DNA of 64,000 nt from assembly GCA_011037195.1 (NCBI GenBank), contig JAAEAF010000250.1, positions 232,584 through 296,583 on the forward strand, read 5' to 3'. Each line of letters starts with the position of its first letter. The first letter of the stretch is position 1. The notes beneath the pieces are model-generated. The model did no database searches. It saw only the letters and a list, made by a program, of their open reading frames with translations, and was not told the DNA's origin. A program made the translations under genes and the position numbers. Shown here piece by piece: positions 22,788 through 33,117 of the stretch. The DNA comes from Triatoma infestans (taxonomy: Eukaryota > Arthropoda > Insecta > Hemiptera > Reduviidae).

Positions 22788-23940
22788 TGTTTCATATAAA
22801 AAATAATATAATAATAAAAAATAATATAAAAATTGATACTGTTAGAAACATTAAGATTTATATTTGATACAGAAGTAGTCTCAAGCTTAGGATTTTGGCC
22901 ATCCAAAATTTTTTGTTCTACGAATGTGATGCTTTGTTATTATGCGTTTATTTTTAAAATAAATTGTATTAATTAATTTACACTTTGATCAATGTAAGTC
23001 CTGTTTCTTTCTTCTAACTCATATGGTGACTGGTCCCCACGAATCATCGACGTGATGACATAAGATGACAGAGAATATTATAATATTTAAAGAATAAATA
23101 AATATTATATAATTATCAATATATATATCAGCATTTTCCTTTCTACTTTTTGTTAAATGTTTTCTCATTTAAAGTTTGAGAAGTAAGCGGAATTGGTGAA
23201 AAATATTTATCTATAATACTTCTTTTATTTTCATACAGAATTTTATAATAATTCTTCTAGACTTGGCATTTCTTTTTAGCAATACTGTGTTTATTTGACT
23301 AACTTTTTTATACTTTTAATTAATATTCTATAGTAAATAATAATAATTGAGGCGGTCTGGTGGAAAAGGAACCATAGAACCATAGTTCCTTTTCCCTCAG
23401 AACATTTCAAATGAACCTTCCTGATACCTTCCTGCCTACGCTGACCAAGTTTTATTTCAATAGATGAAGTGTAGGTGGCAGCACATTTTTTCTTTGATCA
23501 GCTGTTTTTCTTTTTGGTGGGAATATCATCAGAGTGGCTGTGATACTGTTCGTTACTGCACTGTTAACAGTTTGTTAAGAAATAATGTTGATGATAATAT
23601 TGCGAGCGAAGAAGGCTATATGAAACGGAAACTGAAAGGTAGAACTTCAGTACACAAATGATTACTGTTGTTCACAAAATTATTTAAATTATACATCTGC
23701 ATAAAAAGGGCGTATAGTGTTAATAGTTACATTTGCATTCTTTTAAAAATCTAACATGAATTTGCTCATAAAAATTATGTTAAATGTGCTATAAATTCAT
23801 CCAAAACTATGGTATTAAAAGAGACTATGGTTGCAGTGACAATAACAGAGACTCAATTATAACTAACATTCAATGTATGTTTTCTCAAAACACAAGATTT
23901 TACCTATAGGCCCCTTTTTCTAGACGTCCTCAATTATATA
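22788..23940. other. AT-rich spacer, one unassigned open frame
   Basis: A 65-codon frame at 23,464-23,661 (plus) is preceded by a higher-G+C patch (GAGGCGGTCTGGTGGAAAAG) and a TTTCAATAG acceptor-like site. It has no recognisable domain. I leave it uncalled. The rest is AT-rich. Confidence 0.35.
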
Positions 23941-24260
23941 TGTTACCCGCAAAGTATGAAATTCAGACATTCTATAGAATGCCTAGGCATTTCATATAAT
24001 ATCATGCGTGGTTTATATTCAGATACTGGATTAATATCATGCGTGGTTTATATTTCTTATGATAAATTTTGTGTGTTTGGAAAATATTCTTTAAAATATT
24101 CCTATTATTCATTTGGTAACTTGGGGAAATTCTATTGTAGCGTTTCAGTATAATAAGTCCAAATGGTGTTTCAATAGTTCTGTACTTTAAGTAAATTAAT
24201 TGTAACTTTTAAATGATTACTTTAAAAATATATTTTGAATTCTGGATGTAATAAAATGTA

Positions 24261-24278
24261 TGGGGGCTCGTCCGGGAT
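24261..24278 (+). promoter_or_regulatory. Primer-binding-site-like sequence matching tRNA-Pro 3' end
   Basis: TGGGGGCTCGTCCGGGAT is an exact 18-nt complement of the 3' end of tRNA-Pro, the primer used by many retroelements. The sequence before it (ending GTAATAAAATGTA) could be an LTR end, although it does not end in CA. A 17-bp motif right after it (TGAATTTCATACTTTGC) occurs inverted at 23,949-23,965. No gag or pol frame follows. It is probably a relic of an LTR retroelement; an alternative is part of an inverted-repeat DNA element. Confidence 0.45.
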
Positions 24279-24299
24279 GAATTTCATACTTTGCCGTTT

Positions 24300-25969
24300 G
24301 GTAACATAAAGCAAAAAAATAAATTAAAATTGATTATTAGTTATACAAATGACCGTTAGATGGCAAGCCAATGAATTTCTTTAAGAGATCATGCTTTTCT
24401 TACTGAAAGTTTCAGGAACATTGCAGTTCAGTTTAAATAATATATTATTGTAGTAAATATTTGAGAACTATTCACTTTCAGACCTTACCTGATAGAGCCG
24501 TTTTTATTCCTTCATACATTGGCACTTACATCCATTAAACAAAAAAAAAGTTGATTTCCTTAAATATTAATTTAGGAATGAAGATTGAATTCTGAGAATT
24601 TTTTTGTACTGTCATTTTTTTGAAATAAGATTCAGTTTTTTTTTAATTTTTTTTTTTAAATGGCCTGAATTGTACCAAGCAAATTAGTCAGATTCAAAAT
24701 TGCAATACAAAGTTCATAAAATTCATGATTGCATAGATATGTAGGTTAACTTATGCTATTATGAAAGGTATTTTTGAGGGTAGCGTATATTATTTCACAT
24801 TATTATGATGAGTTTAGGTATGAAAGAAATAACCATAAGAACTGTATATCGTTGCAGTTTTTTAAGGAAACATTTTGTACAAACTTCAGAAACCAGAAAT
24901 ATATATCTAATCTCAACATATAAATTAAAAAAAACAACATTTCCTCTTACAAGCAAGAGGAAATAATTTATGTAAATTTCAATGCACATTACATGAATGA
25001 ATTCGTTCGCAGATGTTAATATTAACAGAAAGAAATTTAAATTCAAATATGACCCTGGTTGTTGTTGCTTGAGCCTAAGGAACTTAAAGTAAATGTCAAA
25101 ACACAAAAGATATCTCTAGTTGAACCCTTAGTAGTGTCCAAGGAGGTGAGAAAATATAAATAAACATTGAAATTTTGTAAAAAACAGATTTTCAATATTT
25201 TTTTGTTTGTTTTACATCAATCTAAATCAAGTTTTAGTGTGAAAAATTAACACTACAAGATATTATTTAGCTAACAAATTGTATTGAAAATAGATTATTG
25301 CAATAAATGTTATCTATTAATGAGAAAAAAACTAAGTGTCCCATTATTTTTTTGGTTGAGTTTGGATACTGATTGGGTGCGGATCCCCTGGGTGATATCA
25401 ACTTGATCCAGGAAACAAGTGAAAAAATAATGAAAGACCAGGATCAGGATTCTGGATATGCTTGGTTAGGGATGTCAAAATTAGTCTTTTTTGTAGCCTC
25501 CTACAATACGCAGACATATGGTTGGCCATTCGCTATGAGCAATAAATATTCTTTGCCCAGAACAACACAGACTTTTTTTATATATATTTTTTACACAGAC
25601 AACAAAGATCTTCTGTAAGTTTGCTGCTTGTCGCCGGTCCTATTTGGATGTGAGTCTATAGGAGGAGAAATATTTGGCGGCTAAAATGTTTTTCCCTAGG
25701 GTATAGTCAAGAGTAAAAATGAAATTGTTTCATTCTTAGAAGTTGACGATAGCATTGACAGGTCATGGTAAAACTAAGCTTTACCAATACCGATTTCACA
25801 TTGCTGAAAGTCGAAATTGCCTTTCGAGTTTCAAGTTCCACAAGCTTGGCATCATATACTGTTCGACTGCCCACTTTTTTGACCAGCCACGGTTGAAGTT
25901 AATCCGCTTCGCTGTGATGCAAGAAAGAGGAGGCTCACTGACTTTACTGATCTTACTCAGACTTTACTG
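24300..25969. other. AT-rich spacer, no assigned gene
   Basis: An 81-codon plus frame at 25,373-25,618 and a 75-codon frame at 25,743-25,970 contain no family motif I can recognise. Splice signals around them are weak. I make no gene call. Confidence 0.4.
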
Positions 25970-26334
25970 ATTTATTAATTTTATCAATTCTTTGAACTCG
26001 GACTTACTGTGAACAAATTATGACTTAATATTAAAAGAGCAGTACTTTTGTTACATCTGACCATGTAAATATTAATTTAAACTTATTTAAAATTCTTATA
26101 TTTCTACCTTGTTTTCAAATTCCATTACTTAATTGATTTATTTAATATCTATGCTTACTTAAGTGATTGTATTACGGAAATTCATTTTATAATTAATTAT
26201 AAAATGTTTAATATTTACCAAAAATTTATTATATGTAAATATTATGTTAATTGTATGAATATTGATTGTAGTAATTTACTAAAGCCTGTAATCAATAGGG
26301 GCACAGGCTGCAAATAGAATAAATAAATAAATAA
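25970..26334 (+). repeat. Possible LINE 3' UTR with AAAT-type tail
   Basis: An AT-rich segment ends GGGGCACAGGCTGCAAATAG followed by (AATA)n and a short A run. This arrangement is typical of a non-LTR element 3' end. The left boundary is unknown. It abuts the reverse-transcriptase relic at 26,335. Confidence 0.35.
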
Positions 26335-26993
26335 AAAAAATTGTTTTTTGCAGATGTCCAAGTCCTGACTGCAAGTGATGAAGAGGATATCAACTATGTG
26401 CTTAGAAAGTTAGCTGAAGAATATAGGTAAGTGGGAACTGGATATAAACATTGAAAAATAGATTATCCGTCTCCCTATAGTGAATGCGAAATTGATAGCC
26501 AGAATTTAATAAAGTCACCTGCTTAATATACCTGGGGTCCTGTCTCCTAAATAAAATAGAGTGGCTGAAACATCGAAATGGATATAGAATAGTGTGTGTG
26601 GCAGTCACAAGGAAGGTATGTTGAATTCGATCTCATGGAGCAACAATAACCAGATCAGGCACTAAAAGGCACATTTATATGACAATAATTCAGAGTATCT
26701 TGATTTACACATTAGAAACATGGACAGTCAACGAGAAGATGCAGAAAAAGGTAGAGCGACTGAAATAGATTTCTGGAGGCACTCCAGGAGAATATTTCGC
26801 AGAGAAAGGAAGAAAATGCGGATATAAGAAGAATCTTAGAAAAGTAGAGCAATAGTTTAGAAAAGATAGAAAAGAAGAAACTTTTATGGTACGGCCATGT
26901 GCCAAGAATGACAGAAAGCATAGTACTTAAGAATATGATGAATTGGAGGCAGGTCAAGAGATAACTGGCAAAATGGCATTGAAGAGATCATGG
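26335..26993 (+). pseudogene. Degenerate LINE reverse transcriptase
   Basis: The plus strand gives FFADVQVLTASDEED followed by VLRKLAEEYR, the catalytic FADD box (second D changed to V) and the helix after it in RTE/Jockey-type reverse transcriptases. Further on are ETWTVNEKMQKKVERL near 26,720 and KKKLLWYGHVPRMTES near 26,875, the usual downstream blocks. Stops and frameshifts are frequent. The tempting exon at 26,353-26,427 with AG and GT borders is part of this relic and not a host exon. A solo LTR at 26,998 interrupts its 3' side. Confidence 0.7.
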
Positions 26994-26997
26994 TAAG

Positions 26998-27538
26998 TGT
27001 AATGTTATGGTGTGGATGTGTGTATAGGTGGCTTGTGGCGTGAGCGTTTTAGCGAGAAGGGCTTGTGTTTGTTTGAGATAAAAGTAATAAGAATTAAGAA
27101 TAACTAAGAACACACTACTGTTTTATAAATAATTATATTCTGTTAAAATAATAACTACAAGTTATTTGGTATTATAAACTTATTTAATTTATTGTGAAAC
27201 TGGCACTGATTTGAAGAGGGTGATTCCTGAAGTGTTCTGGCTTTCTGAAGTAGAATGCCTGTATGATTTGAAGGCTGAGTTAAGACTGTCTACTCTTTAC
27301 TCTTTTAAAGCTAATATTAGACTCTCTTCTTTGGAATTGCTCTCTCTCTCGCGGGGGAATTCTCTTATACAAAGGAGTTACCCTAACGGGATTTTGTGCC
27401 TTTGTTTAATGATCCAAATTTACAGTACCTGACAGTAAAATACATTCTTTTTGAAGTTAAATTCACATTATAAAATATTCTAAATTATTTTTAAAAACTA
27501 TTATTTTTCATTTCGTTCTTCCACTACATAAGCAAGAT
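26998..27538 (+). mobile_element. Solo LTR, family L1, copy 1 (TAAG target duplication)
   Basis: The segment starts TGTAATGTTATGGTGTGG and ends TTCTTCCACTACA, so it has the TG...CA ends of an LTR. It is flanked by TAAG on both sides (26,994-26,997 and 27,539-27,542). The 4-bp duplication suits a Gypsy-type element. Copies in the window are at 28,800 (minus) and 62,539 (plus). No internal region accompanies it, so it is a solo LTR. Confidence 0.8.
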
Positions 27539-27772
27539 GAATTGTATAGGTTATACTGGAAAACTAACAAACATCCTCTCTTAATACTAATAGTTATAGT
27601 TTCTGGAGTACACGGTGGATAATTAACTCGATATATGAAATCACAAAATACTGAAAAACCTATTCAGTAAAGACGCACTTCCGGTCAGCCGATTTTCTTC
27701 AAACTGGGAATTTTGCCAACTTATATAATTCTAATTAATATTATTTAGTTGACAGAATTAATATAGCATATT

Positions 27773-28760
27773 ACTTTCTCTTACCCTAGTAAGAGCAAGT
27801 ATTGTAATCGTGCCAAATTTTCGATATCGAGTTTTCACCGGAAATATCCGTTTTGAGGTCCCCTGAATCCAAAAAAATTGATTTTTAGCAAATGGTCTGT
27901 GTGTGTATGTGAACAGCATAGCTTATGAACAAAAAAACTGTAAAAAGTTGAAATTTGATATTACGTTCAGGTATCACCATGGAATCTGACGGTGCGTTAT
28001 CTGTCAAAATTCCTCAACCGGAAGTACCACTTTACAAGTTTTTTTTTTTTTACTTTTTTGCGTTTTTCTCAAAAATGGCTCGGACGATTTTCTTCAAACT
28101 TGATATAACAACTACACATACAAAGAGCTACAACTTTTGTTTAAAACATTTCTTTGGGAAAATTCATTTAAGGGCAGTTATAGGGGAAGGGTGGGGTGAG
28201 GTTTTTATCTAAAGTGCTATTTCAGTTTATTAGACAATTCTGTCATGTAAATAATGTTAATTAGAATTGAATATACTGTTGAAATTCGAGTCTGGAAAAA
28301 AAAAAAAACGGGTGACCGGAAGTGCGTTTACTTTACCATTTTAGTAAATGATTTTTTCATTTTTTGCGACTTTCTCAAAAATGGCTCTGACGATTTTCTT
28401 GCAACTTTATATATAAACTAAACATACAAACATATACAACTTTTAATTAAAACATTTCTCTGGAAATATTCATTTAAGGGCACTTTTAGGGAAGCGGTGG
28501 GGTTATTATGTTTTTCTCTAAAGTGCTATCATAGTTGATTATCCAATTGTATCATCTAATCAAAATTAATTAGAAATAAATAGATGGCCAAAATTCCGAG
28601 TTTCTAGAAAATTAATAAACCGGAAGTGCGCTTTTACTGAACAGTTTTTTTTTAGTTTTTGACGAATTTCATTTATATTTAGTACACAAACTATAAAATT
28701 TGTCAATTATAATTTTGAGAACTGGATTAAGAGAAAGTTGTGTGAGTGTTTCACACCAGG
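27773..28760 (+). mobile_element. HINE-like element, near complete, nested
   Basis: It begins ACTTTCTCTTACCCTAGTAA and ends GTGTGAGTGTTTCACACCAGG before a T-run, 988 bp in all. It has two internal units and the partial third unit. The GT-rich stretch is reduced to GTCTGTGTGTGTATGTG. It lies inside an older opposite-orientation copy. Confidence 0.8.
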
Positions 28761-28799
28761 TTTTTTTTTTTTAAACTAAAATAGCATTTTAGAGGACAC

Positions 28800-29292
28800 T
28801 GTAGTGGAAGAACGAAATAGAAAAATAAAAGTTTTTAAAAATAATTTAGAATATTGTATAGTATCAAAAACCTAATTTTATTATTTTAAATGTATCTTAG
28901 TGCTGTGAATTTACCTTCAAAAAGAGTGTATTTTAGTGTCAGGTACTGTAAATTGGGGGTCATTGCTAGTAGGGAAACAAAGGCACAAAATTTAATACAA
29001 TACGACTTGGCCAACTGCTTTGTTAGAGAGCATTCCTTAGGACAGTCTGCCTTCAGCTTTCAAATAATATAGTTCAAAAAGAATAGTCTGATTTCTGCTT
29101 TCAATCAACGAAGTCTGTGTTCTGCTTCCAAAGCCAGAACACTTCAGGAATCGCTCTCTTATTTTCAGTGCCAGTTACTAATACTTCATTCTCTCTTTAA
29201 CTTCCATAGTTACAAGCCCTTTATACAAAATCGCTCGTGCTACACAACCAGCTACTACAAATACACACACATCATCACACCAAAACATTACA
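28800..29292 (-). mobile_element. Solo LTR, family L1, copy 2 (ACAC target duplication)
   Basis: On the minus strand it starts TGTAATGTTTTGGTGTGATG and ends TTCGTTCTTCCACTACA. ACAC flanks both sides (28,796-28,799 and 29,293-29,296). It interrupts the old HINE-like element and is therefore younger than it. It is about 50 bp shorter than copy 1 because of internal deletions. Confidence 0.8.
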
Positions 29293-30066
29293 ACACCATA
29301 ACCACACCCCACCCCGAAAAGCCCCCTTAAATGACTTTACCAAGTGAAATGTTTCAAATAAAAGTTGTAGTTCTTTATATGTGTAGTTCATATTCCTAGT
29401 TTAAAGAAAATTGTTTGAGAGCCGTTTTAGAGAAAATAGCAGAAAACTGAAAACCACTTTCAGTAAAGCGCACTTCCGGTCATTCGATTTTCTTCAAACT
29501 CGGGATTTCGACAACATATTTAATTCTAATTAATATTATTTTAATGCTAGAATTGTGTAATAAACTGAAATAGCACTTTAGAGGGAACCATAACACCATT
29601 CCTCCCCCAAAAGTGCTCTTAAATGAATTTTCCCAGAGAAATGTTTCAAAACAACCTTGTAGCTCTTTGTATGTGTAGTTGATATATCAAGTTTAAAGGA
29701 AATCTTTGGAGCCGTTTTTGAGAAAATTACAAAAAACTGAAAAAAAAAAAAAAAAACATTCAGTAAAGTGGCACTTTCGGTTGATGGATTTTGTCCGAAA
29801 TCTTCATGTCTGATGCGGTGGTAGTACCTAAACGGTAAACCAAGTTTGAGCTTCCTGCAACTTTTCGTTTTTGAGATATTCTTTCGACACACATCCACAT
29901 ATACATACAGTCCATTTTCTAAAAACCACTTTTTTGGACTCAATGGACCTCAAAACATGTATTTCCGGTGAAAATTCAATTTTCAAACTCTGGCACGATT
30001 GCTACCCTTTCTCTTATGAGAAATAACGCATTTACAAAAACAACGCAACACATTTAAAAAAAATCT

Positions 30067-30103
30067 GATGTGAAACACTCACAAGACTGTCTCTTACTCT
30101 AAT
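30067..30103 (-). repeat. HINE-like 3' terminal fragment
   Basis: TCTGATGTGAAACACTCACA and the following CTCTTACTCT are the 3' hairpin and inner repeat of the family. Nothing of the body follows. The LINE at 30,115 was inserted just beside it. Confidence 0.6.
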
Positions 30104-30114
30104 TTGCATAGTTA

Positions 30115-30983
30115 GATTAGATTAGATTCGGGAGGGCCACGCCTCATTCCACTGTGACCTTCATTGAGAGGTTAATTGTGGATCCCCTGGTTTATAGCAC
30201 ATCCTTCAGCTTTATTCTCTTAATCAGGCCTAGCAAAGCTGAAAATGGCTCCGCCATGAAGCCACGTGGCTTCGGGATTACTAGTCCCCAGTTGAAGAAA
30301 CCTTGTACTCGCCAATCCGGCACACTCATAAAGGATGTGTACCGGGGTTTCCTCCTTGGTCCTACAGAACCGGCATAATGCGGCATGGCTGTAAGTAATA
30401 AATGGTGCATTTGCCTATTCAACCTGCAATGCCCTGTTAGTAGACCCACTATTAGCCTATATCCCTTCGGCTATGGCTCCAGTAGGTCCTTGGTAAATTT
30501 AGGCAAATATCTGTTAATGAAGGGTTTAGCCTGCCTCTGCCCTGGCGTACTTCCCCACCATCACCTATCCATTCTTTGAAGCGTGAATGAGGCTCCTGGG
30601 CAACCCGCAGAAGGGCTCGGGGCCTGTGAAGGTATCCTTTGAGCCCTCCAGCACCAGGGCATCTGCCCTTTCGTTGCCAAGGAACCTCGCATGACCCGAG
30701 ACCCAGACGAGTGTCAGCTTATTCCGAGCACCCACCACGGTTAGGGCAGATAGGCACTCCCACACCAATTTTGAGACTAATTGGTGTGAGGAAAGTGCCT
30801 TCAGGGCTGCCTGACTATCGCAGTATATGGCCATTCTTCTACCCAGTATCCCTTGCCTTATAATCTCCTTAGCGCAGAGTTGTAATGCCACAACTTCGGC
30901 CTGAAAGACCGTAGCGTACTTCCCTAGGCTGGCCTTAATCTTGACTTAATCTTGACCCCCATAGACCTCAGCTCCAACCCCAG
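30115..30983 (-). pseudogene. I-like LINE, 5'-truncated, RNase H domain and 3' tail, 11-bp target duplication
   Basis: The minus strand encodes an RNase H domain: AIYCDSQAALKALSS (catalytic D), then LVWVSGHARFLGNERADAL (with the GH and the NExAD aspartate). It stops at about 30,565 and resumes in other frames with a cysteine-rich tail (LTGHCRLNRQMH, EETPVHILYECAGL). The 3' end is a (TAATC)n tail, seen as GATTAGATTAGATTC on the plus strand. Direct repeats TTGCATAGTTA at 30,104-30,114 and 30,984-30,994 bound it exactly, so it is a 5'-truncated insertion of 869 bp. The frame breaks mean it is inactive. RNase H places it in the I/Jockey group of APE-type LINEs; the clade is not certain. Confidence 0.85.
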
Positions 30984-31104
30984 TTGCATAGTTATATAAT
31001 CTCTAGTTTATCGAACGGATAATCCCATCATTAATATTTTGTGGACTGCGCTACCTACATAAAATTGAGGACAATACAATGAATAGCTACAGACTCTAGG
31101 TGTA

Positions 31105-31264
31105 CATATTTTTATTTATTTATCTGGCATAGTTTAAGTTTGAATACATATAAAGTATAGACTCTGACAGACGATTTAAGACCATGTCATATATCATGTT
31201 TGAAATATAATTTTGTATAGTTGTATTCACTTTGTAATAAAGCATCATTCATTCATTCATTCAT
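31105..31264 (+). mobile_element. Short 5'-truncated retrotransposon end with CATT tail and 10-bp target duplication
   Basis: The 160-bp insert ends TTTGTAATAAAGCATCATTC followed by more ATTC repeats and is flanked by TCTAGGTGTA at 31,095-31,104 and 31,265-31,274. The AATAAA signal and simple-repeat tail fit a LINE or SINE 3' end. No coding sequence remains, so the family is unknown. Confidence 0.75.
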
Positions 31265-31533
31265 TCTAGGTGTAAGAAAAGTTTTTTAACTATTATGGAA
31301 TGCTTTGGAGAAAATTTTATGGATGTTTAACATCAATTTTATTTTGTTCCATTAGTATAAACGGCCAAATACAAAATGGTGGACTTACATTACATCTTGC
31401 AGTTCTGCATTATTACCTTATGCCTTCTTTTTCGATAATGCAATGAAATTTCTGCATTTTTTTCTTTGTATATCACATTAATATATAAAGCAATAAATAT
31501 TATGTTTGAAATAACTTGGTTTTTTGTATTTTT

Positions 31534-32511
31534 ACTTTCTCTTACTCCTAGTAAGAGGAAGTATTGTAATCGTGTCAAATTTTCGATATCGAGTTTTCAC
31601 CGGAAATATCCGTTTTGAGGTCCCCTGAGTCCAAAAAAGTGGTTTTTAGCAAATGGTCTGTGTGTGTGTGTGTCTGTGTGTGTGTATGTATGTGAACAGC
31701 ATAGCTCAAAAACGAAAAAATCGTAGAAAGTTCAAACTTGATATTACGTTTAGGTATCACCATGGGATCTGACGGTGCGTTATGTGTCAATATTCCTCAA
31801 CCGGAAGTACCACTTTACTAGTTGTTTTTTTTACATTTTTGCAATTTTCTCAAAAATGGCTCCGAAGATTTTCTTTAAACTTGCTATATCAACTACACAT
31901 ACAAAGAGCTACAACTTTTATTTGAAACATTTCTCCAGGAAAATTCATTTAAGGGCACTTCTGGGGGAGGGGTGGGGTTAGGTTTTCATCTTAACTGCTG
32001 TTTCAGTATATAAGACAATTCTGTCATCTAAATATGTTAATTAGAATTAAATATGTTGTTGAAATTCCGAGTTTGAAAAAAAATAGATAACCGGAAGTGC
32101 GTTTTTACTGAAATATAATTTTCAGTTTTCTGGTATTTTCTCGAAAATGGCTCCAACGATTTTCTATAAACCAGCGTTGTTAACTATACATATAAAGAGC
32201 TACAACTTTTATTTGAAACTTTCCCCTGATAAATTCATTTAAGGGGACTTTTGGGGGAGGGGGGTTATGTTTTTCTTTAAAATGCTATCACAGTTGATTA
32301 TACAATTCTGTCATCCAAATTGAAATAAATAGAAATTAATATATGACCCAAATTCCGAGTTTCAAGGAAATTAGTAAATCGGACAGTTTTATTGGACAGT
32401 GTTTTCATTTTCGACGAATTTCATTAAATTTGGTACACTAACTATAAAATTTGTCAATTATAATTTTGAGTACTGGAGTAAGAGAAAGTTGTGTGAGTGT
32501 TTCACACCAGA
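31534..32511 (+). mobile_element. HINE-like element, complete, reference copy
   Basis: At 978 bp this is one of the best copies. The 5' end is ACTTTCTCTTACTCCTAGTA, whose first 12 bases can pair with the following AGTAAGAGGAAG to make a terminal hairpin. Next come ATATCGAGTTTTCACCGG, a (GT)n microsatellite at 31,662-31,690, GAACAGCATAGCTC, unit 1 (CCGGAAGTACCAC to GAAATTCCGAG), unit 2 (CCGGAAGTGCG to GATTTACTAAT-like), then a partial unit. The 3' end is GGAGTAAGAGAAAGT plus the hairpin GTGTGAGTGTTTCACACC and a T-run. It is non-coding; the short frames are not conserved between copies. Confidence 0.8.
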
Positions 32512-32778
32512 TTTTTTTTTTTATAAAAAAAATTTATTGCACAATTTTCCTACTAAGGGAAAATTAGTAAAAATATCTAAACTGGGTTTTTCAACGAAAT
32601 AATTATTTATAATTAATTTCAATGAAAAATCTAGATTAGAATGTTTATACTAATTTTCCTTCTGTAGGTATTTTATTAATTATCGAATTGTGCAATAAAA
32701 TGTTTCTATAAAAAAAAAAAAAAAAAAAAAAATGCAAAAATTCAATTTATTTTCGAACATAATATTTACTTATTATAC

Positions 32779-33090
32779 AGGGTGTCCCATTTAAACGGGT
32801 CACTTTTGAAATAGTTCTTAAACTAGCTGGGTGGCGCGACAGGGACCGGTAAGCTGGCCTTCCAGATCACCAGATTCAACCCCTCTTGATTTTTTTTTCT
32901 TTGGGGATATCTCAAAGAAAAAAATTGAAGCCAAGGAACCATCAACTCCAGAAGCACGAAGATAAGTTCAGACCTTTTTAGCAATTCCGGCAGACATGGT
33001 ACGGATTAGCCAACTTCATCTGTTAGGCAGCGATTACGCTTGTGCCGTTCAAGCCCAGGAGGTTATTTTGAATAAATAGGAAATATTTTT
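32779..33090 (+). pseudogene. Tc1/mariner-like transposase C-terminal relic
   Basis: The left end ACAGGGTGTCCCATTTAAA resembles terminal repeats of mariner-type elements. It is followed near 32,857 by WPSRSPDSTPLDFFFFG, matching the WPxRSPDLTPLDFFLWG block that contains the third catalytic residue region of these DDE transposases. A frame remains recognisable to an AQEVILNK stop at about 33,079. The 5' two thirds of the gene are missing and one stop interrupts the frame. Confidence 0.7.
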
Positions 33091-33117
33091 TTTTTTATCG
33101 ATTTTTTTATAAAAATT

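Larger units (their letters stand above)
27594..30035 (-). mobile_element. Old HINE-like element split by two later insertions
   Basis: Element pieces are at 27,594-27,772, 28,761-28,795 and 29,297-30,035. Joined across the gaps they read in the family order on the minus strand (GCACTTCCGGTC, AGAATTAATATAGCATA, TTTTAGAGGAC, CATAACCACACCCCACCCC, two internal units, then the GGACCTCAAAACATGTATTT 5' part). The interruptions are a plus-strand HINE at 27,773-28,760 and a solo LTR at 28,800-29,292. It belongs to the older subfamily (ATCTTCATGTCTGATGCGG). Confidence 0.75.

Noticed and set aside
23956..24153. Coding region upstream of the tRNA-Pro-like site
   Set aside because: It contains a duplicated AATATCATGCGTGGTTTATA block and lies where an LTR would be; no protein motif.
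25373..25618. An 81-codon frame (MGADPLGDINLIQETS and onwards)
   Set aside because: No family recognised, weak splice context and no codon-bias support by eye. It could be a relic but I cannot support a call.
26353..26427. A host exon with AG and GT borders on the plus strand
   Set aside because: The translation is the catalytic FADD region of a LINE reverse transcriptase, and the surroundings continue the same LINE.
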